The notes beneath the pieces are model-generated. The model worked only from the letters and a program-made list of their open reading frames with translations. It ran no database searches and was not told where the DNA came from. From assembly GCA_958450325.1 (NCBI GenBank), contig OY288251.1, positions 17,172,976-17,236,975 on the forward strand: a stretch of DNA of 64,000 bases, read 5' to 3'. The translations under genes and the position numbers were made by a program. Source of the DNA: Agrostemma githago. Its lineage: Eukaryota; Streptophyta; Magnoliopsida; Caryophyllales; Caryophyllaceae. Shown here piece by piece: positions 10,024-22,793 of this stretch. Position 1 is the first letter of the stretch, and the number at the start of each line of letters is the position of its first letter.

Positions 10024-12772
10024 ATCTTCCCCTCTAAAAAGAAGTTTCGTCCTCGAAACTTATAAAAACATAATCGAAATCGAAGACAAATTTATTTTTC
10101 AAGATAAGTTGGGCTCATAACCCGAAGTTTAAAATCATTCAATTTAACAAAATCGTAAGTTAAAAAAAATTATTTGATAAAATAATGGCGACAAATAATA
10201 TTTGTAAACGAACTCGAGGGGGAAGAGTACCCAAATATTTTCAAAACAACAGTAAAACGTTTTAATTAAGAAATTCGACAATAGTTTGTTTTACGACCAA
10301 ATAAAAATTTGAGAAATCGAATATGTAGTTAGTAAATAAAAATCGAAGTAGTCGTTAAATATTTCCAATAACAGATTTAAAGTCTATCGATAATAAAACA
10401 AAAACTTAGACATGCGAAATTTTTCGAAAATGTTAAATCGTTTTATAATCTTATAGAAATCAAAATATTAGCGATTATGAAAGTTTTCATAAAATCTCGA
10501 TCACCTGAAAATCAAAATCAAAATTTTAAACAATTTCGAAATATCTTAAAGTAAATGTTTTAGACCCTTTTGAGACAAGACTAAAAATAAAACAAAAACG
10601 AAATACAAAGTTTTGAAATTTATAACTCAAAATATTAAAATTTCATGAAAATCAATTTTTTTTTTAAGTTAGTCAAACTTTTCATAACATAAATTCGGGG
10701 AAAATGATAAACGGATAAGTAGAGTCGAAGTCAACGACAAATCGAAACAAAAGTTTTCAAACCCAATAAAGAAGTCGAAAGGGATTGGCCGAAGAAGAAG
10801 TAGCAAGATTTAAGAAAAGCTAAGGGGAGGAACGAAGTTGAGAGTCAATAGAGCTCTCAAGGATTATAGAATAAATTAATCATCTCGAGATTCCCGGCAC
10901 GACTCCCACAACACGGGTTCCTAATTTCCCTCAAACACCTCAAGTCCAATATTAGGCGCTAGGTGGTACTACTCAGTCACACTCTTCAAAAATGTCTTAC
11001 GTGATTATCCCATCGTTCGACGACACGATACTAATCCACAAATGCTTTAGAATCTAATTTCATTAGTTAAGATTCCACGGTCAACAAAACATACCCAAAC
11101 TCGTAATCGTTAAGGCTCATGAATCCAAAGCTCATAAGGTTTGAACTCGAGGTATACTCCAAATTTCTCGAGTAAGGAACACTAAACAAAATCCACCAAT
11201 TAACAATGCTCGGGTACGAAAACCTCAAAAATGGTCACCAACCTGTTTATAATACCACAAGTACAAAGGTTGGGAAAGTACAATAAATCCTCAGACACGT
11301 TCAAACCTATAGATAATGGCGTGAACACTCACATCTTCAAAACACGTCTTTCGACTAAGGTTTCCGAGAATTCCACCAAGGTTCATATCGTACCATCAAA
11401 TCCAATTTTTTTTTTTTTAATTAACTCGACGAAACCACAATCTCGTTGGTCTAAGGGTTCTGAACTATAAATCCATCAAGATGATTCGCATTAAGAATCC
11501 CTCAAAACAACGCGATAAATCCAACCTTTAATTGTACAATGTGTTTCTCTTCTTCAAGGTTAACAACACTTATCCAAGTTAGATCACTCAACTCCAAAGT
11601 TCATAGGTTACAACCTCACACAACGATCAACGATCTAATCCTTAAGAAATACGGGTAATCTATGTCAACCAAAATTTCTAACAACATTAATGAAACCTTC
11701 AATGGTACCACAACACTCAGGCTAACACTTTAGACAATACTCTATGATCCGAAATATTCACGATGCACCCATCAAATAAGCATTAGATAAGAATCCCAAA
11801 GTGATATTATCAGTTGCACTCAATTCGGTTCAAGGCTAGGTGCTAGGTATCCATCAAATATAATATACTCTTACTACTCCAAAAGATTATTCAACTTTAA
11901 GCACTCCAAACTAATCAAAGTAACCTACAACCCAATGTTCAGTGTCTAAGGTATCATCCTAATTCCCATAATCAACAATTTGCCATTCAAAACAATCCTC
12001 AAGAATTTATTACTTGCTTAGAAGGTAGGGTAGACTCACAATCCTCAAACAAGGTAACAAGGGTTTACTAAACCTCAAACATCTATAACACGGGGTTCAG
12101 TAAGACAGAAACCGGTCTAACCAAAGAATCTCAAGAGGAGGATGGTAAAATGGAAGAATAAATCAAAGATTGATCACAAGAATGAAGACGAGGATATATA
12201 AGAGAAGAATTATAAGAAGCAGAAGCAGGAAGAAAAGAATCAATGATTCTAGAAGATAAAGACCTAAACCGAGAAGGGAAAGTATGGACCTCTAAGGTTC
12301 ACGAGGGAAGTAAATGGATTACTTCATCTTCTTGCAGAGAAACGAGAACGCAAGTCTTGGGTCACTCAATTCAATCTGGATCTACTGCAACATCATGGAA
12401 CAGGAATCTACTCTCGATCGTCTGGTCTGTAGCTGGAGCGAACTAAATTTGAGCTGAAAGTCCACCATCGGCATCTTTCTTGGAGCGCCAAGTAGTCCAC
12501 TCGAGTCAGTAGGTGTTAAGAGTTCTAAGCAGGTCTTGTTTCGATCTGGAGCAGCATATCAGCATCCTGTTCTTTCATCTTCTTCTCGACACAAACGGAA
12601 CAAATATTCAATGCTAGTCATTGAGTTACAAAAACACGTAAGCCTAACAATTAAGTCCTTACTTTGTTTCTACCCATCTCTCACTAATATTTCTTTAATA
12701 TTCAACTCATTTACTGGTATTTTTCCTAGAATCAGGTGTAAGCGTCGGGAGCAACAATGCTCTGATACCAAC
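10024..12772 (-). other. Interior of the LARD-like element, non-coding
   Basis: It is bounded by a polypurine tract (AGAGGGGAAGAT on the minus strand, 10024-10036) and the primer site (12759-12770). I see no Gag, protease, RT or integrase motif on either strand. The largest open frame (144 codons, 12536-12970, +) runs out into the LTR and has no domain. The content is AT-rich filler typical of large retrotransposon derivatives. Confidence 0.75.
12759..12770 (-). other. Primer binding site, tRNA-Met type, LARD-like element
   Basis: The minus strand reads TGGTATCAGAGC, two bases from the inner end of the right LTR. This is the standard plant initiator-tRNA-Met primer site. It fixes the element's orientation as minus. 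Confidence 0.88.
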
Positions 12773-15700
12773 TGTAATCCCCTAGAAAATCTAACGCAAT
12801 ACAGTGGCGGAAACACTGTAGAGTTGGGATTAAAACACACTGACAAACTATATCTTATTAAAAGAAATGGTAAGTCAATACAAAGGCCTCTTTTTACAAA
12901 AGGGCTAAAAGTAAAATCTTCAAACGGGTCTATACAGATCCATAAAATTACAAGAATGAAGAGAGAGTAGGATCCACGCTACTCGCTAGCTCACACCAAA
13001 AACCCAGCAGCAAATACCTGTCATGTTAAAAACATAACAGCCACGTCAGTGGGGAGTAACTCGGACGTTCTCCCAGCCAAAATATATCATATGGAAAAAT
13101 AATAGTGTTACTATATCAAAATAATTAAAATGAGAAAAACATTAAAACGATATAATAAAAATAAGTTTTCAGCGAAACTTAAAGCATTTGCAAACCTGCA
13201 AGTCAATATCAATCGATAATAATATTCAAAAATGGCGTTATGGAAATCAATCAGTGCAACGGAATAGACTTTCACTAGGATAATACTCAAACTAGCTTCA
13301 AGAACTTAGTCAAAACAAATTAGACTTCGGTCTCTAACTAGGCAACTCAACTATAACAGGACTGCGTGCAGCGAGGTCCTGGCTTAAGTAATGTACACCC
13401 CTCCTGGACACCAACCGTAATCCAGTTCAACCCGACGGCGACTTACACGATGCGATATCTAAGTTTAAGGTCAAAATATACACACTCCTGAACACAAACC
13501 ATGCTCAGTTCAACGATCAATGCGTCTCAACATAGACACACCAGCTTTATAGTTGATGGCAAAACGTATACCCTAGACTGTATTACTCTACCCACACACT
13601 TGTCCTCATTCCATAACTCCAAAACAGCCATTATCGATATTCAAAAGTAAATATAATCAATATAAATGATATGGATAAAAGGAATAACCATTTTATATTA
13701 CAAAGGAAAACTTCCTATAAATAGAAACTTACTAATTTTAGAAACTTACTTAAAATAGAAATAGTCTTACAGAAAATACGTAAGTTATTAAAATAAGTGA
13801 AATGTATAAAAATAGCATTTCTAACAAAATTAACATTTTATTATTATCGTCGTTATCGTAACTTTAATATATTTCTAAATTCGTTACTCAAAATATAATT
13901 AAAATATAATAAGTCAATATATAATATTTTAATAAATAATTAGGAAATCGAGTTAAAACAATAAATTTTAGAAACGAGATATTTTAAGAAAAACGATATC
14001 ACAATTAATTGAATCAACGAGTTTTATAAATGAAACGAATTTTAGAAAGGTTTCAAATTATTTTTTAGCAAACAACTTTTATTAATAAATAATACGAATT
14101 TTAATAAAAATAGTCAATTGTAAACAAATAAGAAATTATTAGTGAAAATAGTCTCGACTAAAAATATATTTAAAACAAAATCGACTATTTTCTCATTTAT
14201 TAGTATAAATCGTAAAACGAAAATTAATTTATTAAACAAATATACAAATTTCGATTAAGATATAAAAATATGATTTTTAAGTGAAAATTATAAATTAACG
14301 AAATATGACGAAATATGAAATCGACATTATTTAGTTACTAGTGTTACGATAACCAACAAAATACTATAACGATCGTAAATAATAAAATTACTAACGATTT
14401 ATAAAACGATATTGAAAACTCGTAAAATATTTATAAGGCACAAGATTTATAAAAGAAAATAATATTTTTAGCAAATAATAAATAGCTAAAATTAGAAAAC
14501 CGAAGTTAAAGTATTTACTACATACTACTACTCAAACATACGATATAAAATCGAGTAACGTCCTAAAGTTACCTTAAGACGATGCCAACCCGATCACGAA
14601 CTTGTCCTTGATCAACCCAAGCTCAAACCTTCAGTAGTCTTAAATTCATCTCCGAAGAGTGTTCCTCGCTAAAAGTCCGATGCACCAACGGAAACGAGAA
14701 TACATAGAAACAAAACCGAGAAGCGGTGCGACATAGCATCATCAACAACGGACTACAACAGAGTGAGAAGATTAAGGATAAGAGATTAAGAAAAGAAGAA
14801 GAAGAAGAAGAAGATGGAAGAGAACACAAACATCAGTAGCAGTAACACGCAGCAACAGGACGGTAGTAAGAAGGAGAAGAAAAGAAGAAAAGAATAAGGA
14901 GAAGAAGGTACAACGGACATCAACTAAAACAACAAGTGTGACAGCAGCAGGATGATATACAGCAGCAGCATCAACAAGACATCGCAGAAATCGAGAACAG
15001 ACGAGCATTAGTACAACGGACAGCATCAACAAGGATGCACAACTGCGGACTACAGCAACAACAAACGCAGAAGAAACGAGGAAGAAAAGAAGAGGAAGAA
15101 CAGCAGCAAGACAAAACAACATCAGCGGCATCGGAATGAATATCATACACCAGCAAACTGCAGTGAACATGACGAAACAAGAGTACACGAACAGAAAGAG
15201 CAGCCAGAAACCGATTAGAAAACCAGCAAGAATATCATCAATAACAACCACGAACCAGCAGAGACGGTGGACCTCGATAATAGCAGCAAGAAATGAGTAA
15301 CGACCAAGACCCGATAGCGAGAACAGAACACGAGAGAAAACCGGGGAAAAAGAAAACAACGAAACAGTAACAGCCACCGAAACCGAACGAACGACATCAA
15401 CAGCGCAGCAGCACGACAAATAAAACTTAATAAGAAGGGAAGAACAAGGACCGAAATCGACAAAAAGCAGCAAATCGAAAACCGATAGAAGAAGGATAAG
15501 AAAATGAGAACGAAAAAGAAGAAGGGAATACCACGAGTTGCAGTAAAACGCTGAAGAAGAAGAAGAAGAAGAAGAAGGGTAGACGGAGAAGAGCAGGAGA
15601 ACAAAACGTGAGAAACAGCTGCATAACAGCAGCACAGAAATGACGCCACAAACGAAACCCAAAAACAGAACAGAAATAGAGAGAACGAAGACACACAAGG

Positions 15701-16590
15701 GAAAACGCAAAGGGAAAGGCAGGGGATTTCGAACAGAGGACACTCACCAAGAAAAACATGGGTGACGACGCTTGATGAAGTTGATGAACGTTGATCGAAG
15801 GCAGAGATGAAGGAGATTGATGGAATAGAATGAAGAAAAGGATGGGAAAAGTAGGGAGGTTGAAACGGTTGGATAATAAAAGAGGCGAAATGAACGTGCA
15901 GGCATAGTGAAGCGGTGGACAAATCAGAGATTAAGGGGTTGAACATTAAACAAGTGGGGAGGTGAGAAAAATCACCAAAAAGAAAACAAAATGGATTAAT
16001 TAAAGGAATCGAATAGAGAAACGAATTAAACGAATCCCGTAACGATAAGTTGACTGACCCACGTAACGAAATAAAATTGAATTAATAAAAATTATTGGAC
16101 CGACTAAAAAAAATGAGTAGAATAAATGTTTCTCGAGATATGAATAATTATTCGAGACGAAAACGAGGTTATATAGAAATAATTAATTAGACGATGAAAT
16201 AGTACTTTCCGAAAAATAATAACTCTTCGATAAAATGAATTAAATTGATTTCTCGAAGAAAAGAAATAAATATTTTGACGAAACTTAAAATAAATAAGCT
16301 TCGAGCCGATAAAACAGAGAATTCGAGCTTAAATATAAATAAATAAAAAGAAATTAGAATTTAAATCGCCGAATTAGACTATCGATAAGAATTAGATTGA
16401 ATCGAAATGAAAGTAAGATATGTTTAAATATAAGAAGAGTTTCCGAGACAAATATAATTTCAGGAGTTTGAAACGATTAAACGAGAACTTCATTTTATAA
16501 TAATTTTAAGAATTACGAGTTAAATCGTAAAAATAACAATACGAACATAAATTTAATTTAATTTAATTTATAAAAATCAGGGGTGTTACA
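12773..16590 (-). mobile_element. 5' LTR of the LARD-like element (3,818 bp)
   Basis: On the minus strand it runs from TGTAACACCCC at 16590 to GGGATTACA at 12773, where the tRNA-Met primer site follows after two bases. It would carry the promoter. It holds the same long hydrophobic frames as the other LTR (for example 14772-15743). Confidence 0.9.
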
Positions 16591-19094
16591 GTTGCAATCC
16601 CGGGCCAAGTGGATCCCGGGATGCGTAGCATTGGGTTGGTATAGTCCAACCTGGATAGCCCCAAACACGGGTGTGACAAAGTAGTCAGACAACCGTGGGC
16701 TGTAAGGGCTCAAGTGGATACCCTTCATGATGTTGCAGGCCTTTTCGATTCCTGCTCGGACAACGTTGCCCGGAGTGGTGGCATAGCCAAGGCCGAAGTG
16801 AGAGTCTTCGTCCTTAAGGACCTCGATGATCTTCCCAGCTGGAAGGTCGGGTCGAGAGGTAGCCTTCGGAAGGTACCCTAAGTTCTGGAGCATTGTGTCA
16901 ATGCTCGTGGTGAAGTAAGGCCTAAAAAGGTACTCTTCCTCGATCATCCCCACAAAGTCGAACCCCCAGAGGTCCGTGCGGCCCGTGGCGTTACAGCTAG
17001 CCACGGTCATTGGGGTTGCCTCCAAAGTAATAACATTGTCGAGCAAAGGCACCTTGATCTTACGGTGGAGGGTGGAAGATACCGCCTTGACCGCGTGGAT
17101 CCACGGCCTTCCTAGGAGCAAGTTGAAGGATGAGGTGACATCGATCACCTGGAATTTGAGCTCTTTTTCTATTGGGCCTGTTATGATGGTCAGTTTTATG
17201 GCCCCAGCTACCGACTTTGGACTCCCATCAAAAGCTTGGATGGTCTGAGCAGTCGGGATATAGTCAGCCTTGGTAATGCCGAGGGCTTTGGCGGTCCTCA
17301 GAGGAAGGACATTTACAGCGGACCCGTCATCAACCAAGGTCATAGGGAGGTATTTTCCTCGGCAAATCACTGTGATGTAGAGGGCCAGGTTGTGGGAGGC
17401 CCCAAATGGCGGCAAGTCGGCTTCAGAAAAGGTGATCATTGGGCCTCCTTCCTTGGCCTTACCCTTTAGGTGGGGTAGGACCGTGGCTACCATTTCAGCA
17501 GGGGTAGCCAAAGAGTCGATCTTGACTTGATCGAGAGCCTTTGTAAGTGCCTCTCGATGTTCTTGTGAGCTGACTAGGAGTTGCCATATAGTGAGGTCAA
17601 CTTGGGTCTTCTTCAGTTGCTTCACAATAGCTGTTTCAGTGGTAGGCTCTTCAGGGGCGACCATCCCGAGTGGATCGGTGATGGTTGCCGGGATGGACGT
17701 GTCCCTAGTGCTTGTGGCTAGATAGGGACGGCCAAGGTTGTTGCTGGCTAGGACTCGAGTTTTGGCCTCGCGAATCTGTTCAGGGGTGATGGGAACGGTT
17801 TCCCCTTTAGCGAGGTAGACATCATCCTCGTCGTCAAACCAGATCCCGTTCACTTGCGGGATAAATGGAGAGATAAGGTGAGAGCAATCAATCACCTCCC
17901 CGGCAAAGATGGCATGGGAGCTGAAAGGGTTTTCCTTGTTGCTTGGCTTATCTCCGGGTAGCGGGATTTTACCGCTTTCGATCAAGTCCTGGATCAGGTG
18001 CTTCAGCTTCCAGCACTTTTCGGTATCATGCCCATTGCCTCGGTGGTATTGGCAATAGGCCTGAGCATTGTAGTTCTTGGAGCGTCGCTCGACCGGAACT
18101 TCAGGAGTTGGGCCTATCGGTTGGATTAGGCCTTTGGAGGACAGCCTTTGTAAGGCATAGGTATAGGTGGTACCTATATCAGTGAAAACCCGAGGTGGGG
18201 TGTTCTTTTTGGACGGGGCATCTAGTAGATTAACCGCGTCAAAAATGCTACGAGTCGCAGCTTGGGGCTTGGTGGTAGAGGAAGAAGCCCCTTGGTATCC
18301 TTTGCTAGCGGCCTTAGTGAGGCCTTCTAGTCTCAGATCGTCTTCGATTCTCATACCCATTTCAGTAAGGGTGGTGAAACTGGTATGACAGCGTATCGGA
18401 GGTGAACTCGGTAGGAAGGGAGGAGGTTCTTAACAAAAGCCTCCACCAGAGTCTTTTCATTGGGCTTATCGACCAATTTCACGCTTTCAGCCCTCCAGCG
18501 TTGAAGGTATTTAGTAAAACCTTCCTTTGGCTCTTGGGCCATGACCTCCAGAGATCGCATTGTGGTTTGGATCTCAGTGTTGTCAGCATAGTTCATAGCG
18601 AACTCGGTGGCCACATCATCCCATGTAGGGTATTTTTTCGGGTCTAGCCTGTAGTACCAGGCCCGTGGGTGCTTTTCGAGAGATGCAGCGAAGAGGTTTT
18701 TGAACATGGACGAATCCACTCCCTTGATGACCATGAATTCCTTGAAGGCCCGCACGTGTAGTAGCGGGTCTTCAGTTCCCTCAAACATGGGCAAACCTGT
18801 GAGGTTCAGGTTTGCGGGCAGCTTGTCACTCAGCGGGTCGTACTCTCGACTATTCTCCCGATGGATGTTGTTACTCCCAGCCAAATGGACTTGTTCCTCT
18901 AGTCGGCGCACCGCGCTGACTAGTTCAGCTAGAGGCTCAGTAGCCTCGACATTAGGAGCCCTTTGCTCCACCGTAGCTAGGCGAGCAACAATGGCCACTT
19001 GGCCAACCCTCATTTCAGTCAGTTGGGCTTCGATGTCGGTTTGCTTCGCGACCATGGCGTCCAAAGAGGTTTGTAGGCTGTTCAAAGTAGCCAT
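16591..19094 (-). pseudogene. Element A gag and aspartic protease, one frameshift
   Basis: The frame opens with ATG at 19094. It encodes a coiled-coil-like N-terminus, then a retrotransposon Gag domain (WYYRLDPKKYPTWDDV, MAQEPKEGFTKYLQRW), a His/Cys zinc-knuckle-like motif (CQYHRGNGHDTEKC) and an aspartic protease with the active-site motif DDGS (LVDDGSAVNVLPL). Compared with element C, one base is missing near 18380-18388, which shifts the frame between the Gag domain and the knuckle. The frame is then open to the LTR element at 16590. The few residues read past 16591 belong to that inserted element. Confidence 0.88.
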
Positions 19095-20250
19095 CCTTCG
19101 AGCGTGTCTAGTTGTCGGCGGCCTGTCTGTAAGAACACCGCGTAATCAGAAACCGAACCCAGATCTTGGAAAAAGAAAGGAAGAGTACATCCCGAGCGAC
19201 ACTAGAAAGGAAGACTAAAGACTCGAGAAATACATCTAGACGGATGACTCGATGGGTGGTATAGCTTCCTTAGGATTTTGGCTTTGTGGGCCTAATCTCG
19301 TTCGAAGGAAGGTCCACGTGAGACTTTTCCCCAGACTTTTGACTCGAGTGTATGGACGGACTTTCCTTTGTAGGGGTATGCCCTACGCGGGTTGGTCGTG
19401 CCTAGACAGATAAGGCGGACTCGGGAAAGGGGGGAAACTTGCGATATAGGATCGGCGGAGTTTCGACGCTATTGACCTTCGGCATACTATGCAAAGACCC
19501 GACACACGGCTAGACGGTAGGTCCTATAATAAGGAAGGTTTACTAGGAAAGTTGGGTGTTTGAATTTCGAATATAAGGTGGATGAATTTCCGAGAGTTCG
19601 AAAATTGGAAACGAAATTTCGAAAACCAAGATTAGAATTTTGAAAATTCAGAAAATCAGAATGGTGTTGGAAATTCGAGAATTAAAACGGGCAGCATGCC
19701 GACTAGAGAAAAAGGATATTTTGAGTCAAATCGTCGATCCTAAATTTCGGCGGCATTCCGAGTTTTGAAAATTGGATATTTTGAAAAGACGGGTCCCGAA
19801 ACGGACAGCATTTCGGTTTTTTCAAAATTTGGGTGTTTTTGGAAAGATGCATTTTTGAAATGATGGTTTTTGGAAAATGACACGGAAACCAAGTAGCATG
19901 TAGTCAAACAAGCATTATAACGACGCTTATGTATGCTTTACACTAAGTCTCGGTCGGTCGAAGTAGGGTCTATACCAACAACGATAGCATTCTCACGAAA
20001 CGGGACGGACTCCCTAGCCGATTTGGAACTAGGACCTGCCGTAAAACCCCGGTGAGTTCCGCCATCGAAGTCTTTAGTGCACCCATGTAGGAATGCACCG
20101 TGGTATAGTGGGACGTCGGTCACAAGTAACCGGCCCGGGCAAAATTGGGTTATGCATGAATCATTAAACTAATACGCGCACACTAATATACGAACGATTT
20201 CTCTTCGAGTCTCACCCTAGGAACCCCGATGACATGTGGTACATCAGGTA

Positions 20251-20268
20251 TCCCCAGTGGAGTCGCCA
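20251..20268 (-). other. Element A primer binding site (tRNA-Arg type)
   Basis: On the minus strand this reads TGGCGACTCCACTGGGGA, three bases inside the 5' LTR. It has the tRNA-Arg primer-site form known from Ogre/Retand-type Tat elements. It differs at one or two positions from the copies in B and C. Confidence 0.85.
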
Positions 20269-21265
20269 AATTGTGGACATGACGTAGGTCCATCCCGACG
20301 CGGCCACGCGCGGGTTTGGGTAGGCGAATGAATCTCGTGGTGAGATTGTTCTCGGGTTCGAAATTTAAGTCAAAATGGAGTCGCCACCGAATTTTGTGGT
20401 TATTCGGAACCATACGAGCCCACTCTATGTCGTCATGGGCTTTACACAAAGTAAGCCCACTTCGATTTCAGAGTTTATTGGGCTCGTCTCTTTTCATTGC
20501 AATATCGATACCGTTTAAACCGGCTTTCGTATATAGAATGACTCTCGTGCGCCAAGGGTTTCGGACATCCGGAAACCAAAGGTTCTGAGTAAGGTGTGAG
20601 GGTACGTGTTGGGAAGCCCACTAAGGACACCCAACCCCGCCCGCACATGGCGGCCTCTACTAAGACATCGTTCGTGTTCGTGTGCGCGCGCTAGTAAAAC
20701 GATTAAATGATATGCAAACAGCGTTTTCGGGCTAAGCATATGAATAGTATGTGAACTACGTCATTTAATGCATCTTAATTATGGTCGAAATGTTTTAGCA
20801 TGCGAGGTTCATTTATAAAGCGGTAAGCAAGTAAATAAATGAAACTCAAACATAAATAACGTACAAATTACACGGGCGGAAATACAACCCGGCCAATACG
20901 AAAATTGCAAATGATATACAAACGAAATAATAAAAATAAAAAAAGTTAGGAACGGACCCGTATGTGAGCTAGACCGTGGATTGCATAAACGGACAAACCC
21001 CGATTAAATACACATTGCGTTGTGTATTAAACGAAGGACGGAGACATAGGACCTAAGCGTGACGCTAGCCCGATCCCATGTCTCAATGCCTTGTCCCAAC
21101 TTATCACATCGAAAAATCGATCAAAGTTGTTATAGTGTCATGATACGTATGAGTTTTGAAAAAGGGGAAGTCACGTGATTGTCTTTACACGTGATGACCA
21201 AAGTCGATAGAAGGACGAGGCTTGAAATGTGCGTCAAAGCCCTCGGTTTTCTGGGTTACAGGACC

Positions 21266-21371
21266 CACTCGGTCGAGTCATGGTCTGACTCGGTCGAGTG
21301 TGTCCTCGAAAAAGGGTCTGCCCAGGTTTATGGACACTACTCGATCGAGTAGCCTATGTACTCGGTCGAGT
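21266..21371 (-). promoter_or_regulatory. Second four-palindrome array in element A LTR
   Basis: Palindromes CTCGGTCGAG or CTCGATCGAG are centred at about 21272.5, 21293.5, 21344.5 and 21365.5, spaced 21, 51 and 21 bp. The array lies about 0.9 kb downstream of the TATA box in the element's direction. It repeats the architecture of the upstream array with slightly different core sequences. Confidence 0.65.
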
Positions 21372-22257
21372 AGCCCATGTGCGAGTGTCAACTCGTTTCG
21401 TTTTTGGGGTTTTAAAATCGACGGTCGGTCAAATTAAATACAAATATCGCGCGACTTGAATTTAACTTGACCTCCGGTACTATAATCGTGTACATGTACG
21501 ATTATAATACCGTTGTCGGGATTTTATGAAAACATTTACGTTAGAAAATTTGAATTAGCAACGGAATGCGTCCCTCTACGTCACGACATCGGAACTAACC
21601 CTTTCGGGTTATGTGATGTCGGTTCTCGTGTCAACGGGTTCCGTACTAATTATAGAAATGGAACTAAATTCGTTCAACTATGACCGATTGCGATCACGTC
21701 ACGCCCTTGAGTACATTGGGGCGGGGCTCCTCGAAAGGGCTCCACCTCCGTCGTTGCTCGTAAAGGGATTAGACGGACTTTAGGCAAACATCATAGTCAA
21801 ACGGATTTAGAGCCGGACTTTGATACTAGTTTATATATACGCGGTATAATAATGTTAGTAACGAAAATGTAAAAGTTAGTATACGAGAAATGAAATGTTA
21901 GAGTTAATGCTAGAGTTAGTGTTAGGATAATAATACAAAAAACGTAAACAAAACAAAGTAATAAGGATCGAGATGGGGTTTAGGACACCCTCAACATACA
22001 TGCTTAGTAGGGACCTCGGAAATGGACTCGCAAATAGTGACGGGACGTCGGAGTATCGAGGATGTATGCAAGTTATGGTGTATGTGTGTATATGTGTGTG
22101 TGTTTGTCGGTTTTTCGAGGGACAAGGGACTCGGTTTTTGTGTGTAGTGCTTAGGCTTACTAAGGCTTGTAGTGTGGATGAATGTAGGGTAAAATGTAGG
22201 TAGAATGGGGGTAAATGTGCATTAGTGAAGGCTCTAAATGCAAAGGGTTTGAGGAGG

Positions 22258-22265
22258 TATTTATA
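22258..22265 (-). promoter_or_regulatory. TATA box of element A LTR
   Basis: The minus strand reads TATAAATA. It lies about 35 bp from the centre of the nearest palindrome of the upstream array, the same distance as in element C. Confidence 0.7.
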
Positions 22266-22289
22266 GAGTTTTACCCCACGACCTAGGGT

Positions 22290-22398
22290 CACTCGATCGA
22301 GTGGCCCTAGTGCACTCGGTCGAGTGCCCTAGAAAATGGGCCTGATCCGGTTTTTGACGCTCCACTCGACCGAGTGGGTCAATCCACTCGATCGAGTG
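22290..22398 (-). promoter_or_regulatory. Four-palindrome array upstream of element A TATA box
   Basis: Four 14-bp near-perfect palindromes of the form CACTCGRYCGAGTG are centred at about 22296.5, 22319.5, 22369.5 and 22391.5. Spacings are 23, 50 and 22 bp. The first and last are exact CACTCGATCGAGTG. The layout equals that in the LTRs of B and C. The array is inferred to be a promoter-proximal protein-binding module. Confidence 0.7.
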
Positions 22399-22793
22399 GA
22401 TCAGGTAAATCGAGGTAAATTAGGAAGGGGTTGACTTGGTTGATTTGATTATCTTTTTTTAATTTAATTTGGGCGCCAGCTTCTAGAAGGTGCATTTGGC
22501 TGGTTTTTGTGACGGGTTCGTCTTTGACCGGGTTTTGACCCGGTCGCCAAAAGACGGGATTTATTTTTGGTGTCGGTTTTGGCCCAAATTAGTCTCATTT
22601 TGCTCGGAACGACCCACTGGGCCTGGATTTGAGGTCTGTTTTGAGAGATTATTACTCCGATAAAAGTCCATGTCAGATATTATTGATTTCGGGTCCAAAT
22701 CCGAGTATACCAAGTCACGTTTGCGTCCGATCATCATCGGGTGTTTGTCGGGAACTGCTATAGACACTAGCAGACAAAATGCGGGTGTCTACA

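Larger units (their letters stand above)
6203..16590 (-). mobile_element. Young non-autonomous LTR retrotransposon (LARD-like) with 3.8-kb LTRs
   Basis: Two long terminal repeats (6203-10023 and 12773-16590) flank a 2.75-kb interior, and GTTGC is duplicated at 6198-6202 and 16591-16595. Orientation is minus: the primer site TGGTATCAGAGC (tRNA-Met type) lies at 12759-12770 next to the right LTR, and a purine tract lies at 10024-10036 next to the left LTR. LTR ends on the element strand are TGTAACACCCC and GGGATTACA. No gag or pol motif is found, so it would need enzymes from an autonomous relative. By eye I counted about 18-20 base differences plus one 3-bp indel between the LTRs. Confidence 0.9.
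2853..22793 (-). mobile_element. Tat-lineage Ty3 retrotransposon 'A', 3'-truncated and split
   Basis: This minus-strand element has its 5' LTR at 20272-22793, a tRNA-Arg primer site at 20251-20268, gag-protease at 16591-19094 and pol at 2853-6202. A 10.4-kb LTR element (6203-16590) splits it. The 5-bp target duplication of that insertion falls inside a codon run that is otherwise continuous between the protease and RT regions. The end of integrase and the whole 3' LTR are missing at about 2853. The outer LTR edge abuts the integrase of element B, so A inserted into B. Lineage assignment rests on the tRNA-Arg primer site and the second, archaeal-like RNase H. Confidence 0.9.
20272..22793 (-). 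mobile_element. Element A 5' LTR (2,522 bp)
   Basis: On the minus strand it starts TGTAGACACCC at 22793 and ends at 20272, three bases before the primer site. The TATA box is at 22258-22265 (minus strand). Two palindrome arrays lie at 22290-22398 and 21266-21371. The outer edge is followed by GTTAG (22794-22798), presumably one target-site copy; its partner was lost with the 3' end. Short open frames here (for example 21876-22292) show no domain. Confidence 0.88.

Noticed and set aside
12536..12970. 144-codon plus-strand frame in the LARD interior
   Set aside because: It crosses the primer site and runs into the LTR, so it cannot be an element gene; no motif is present.
21266..22398. Repeated palindromes with regular gaps resembling a CRISPR array
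   Set aside because: Only four short sites per set, with spacers of two alternating sizes that are themselves similar between elements; the DNA is a plant LTR and no cas genes exist. Better read as regulatory sites.
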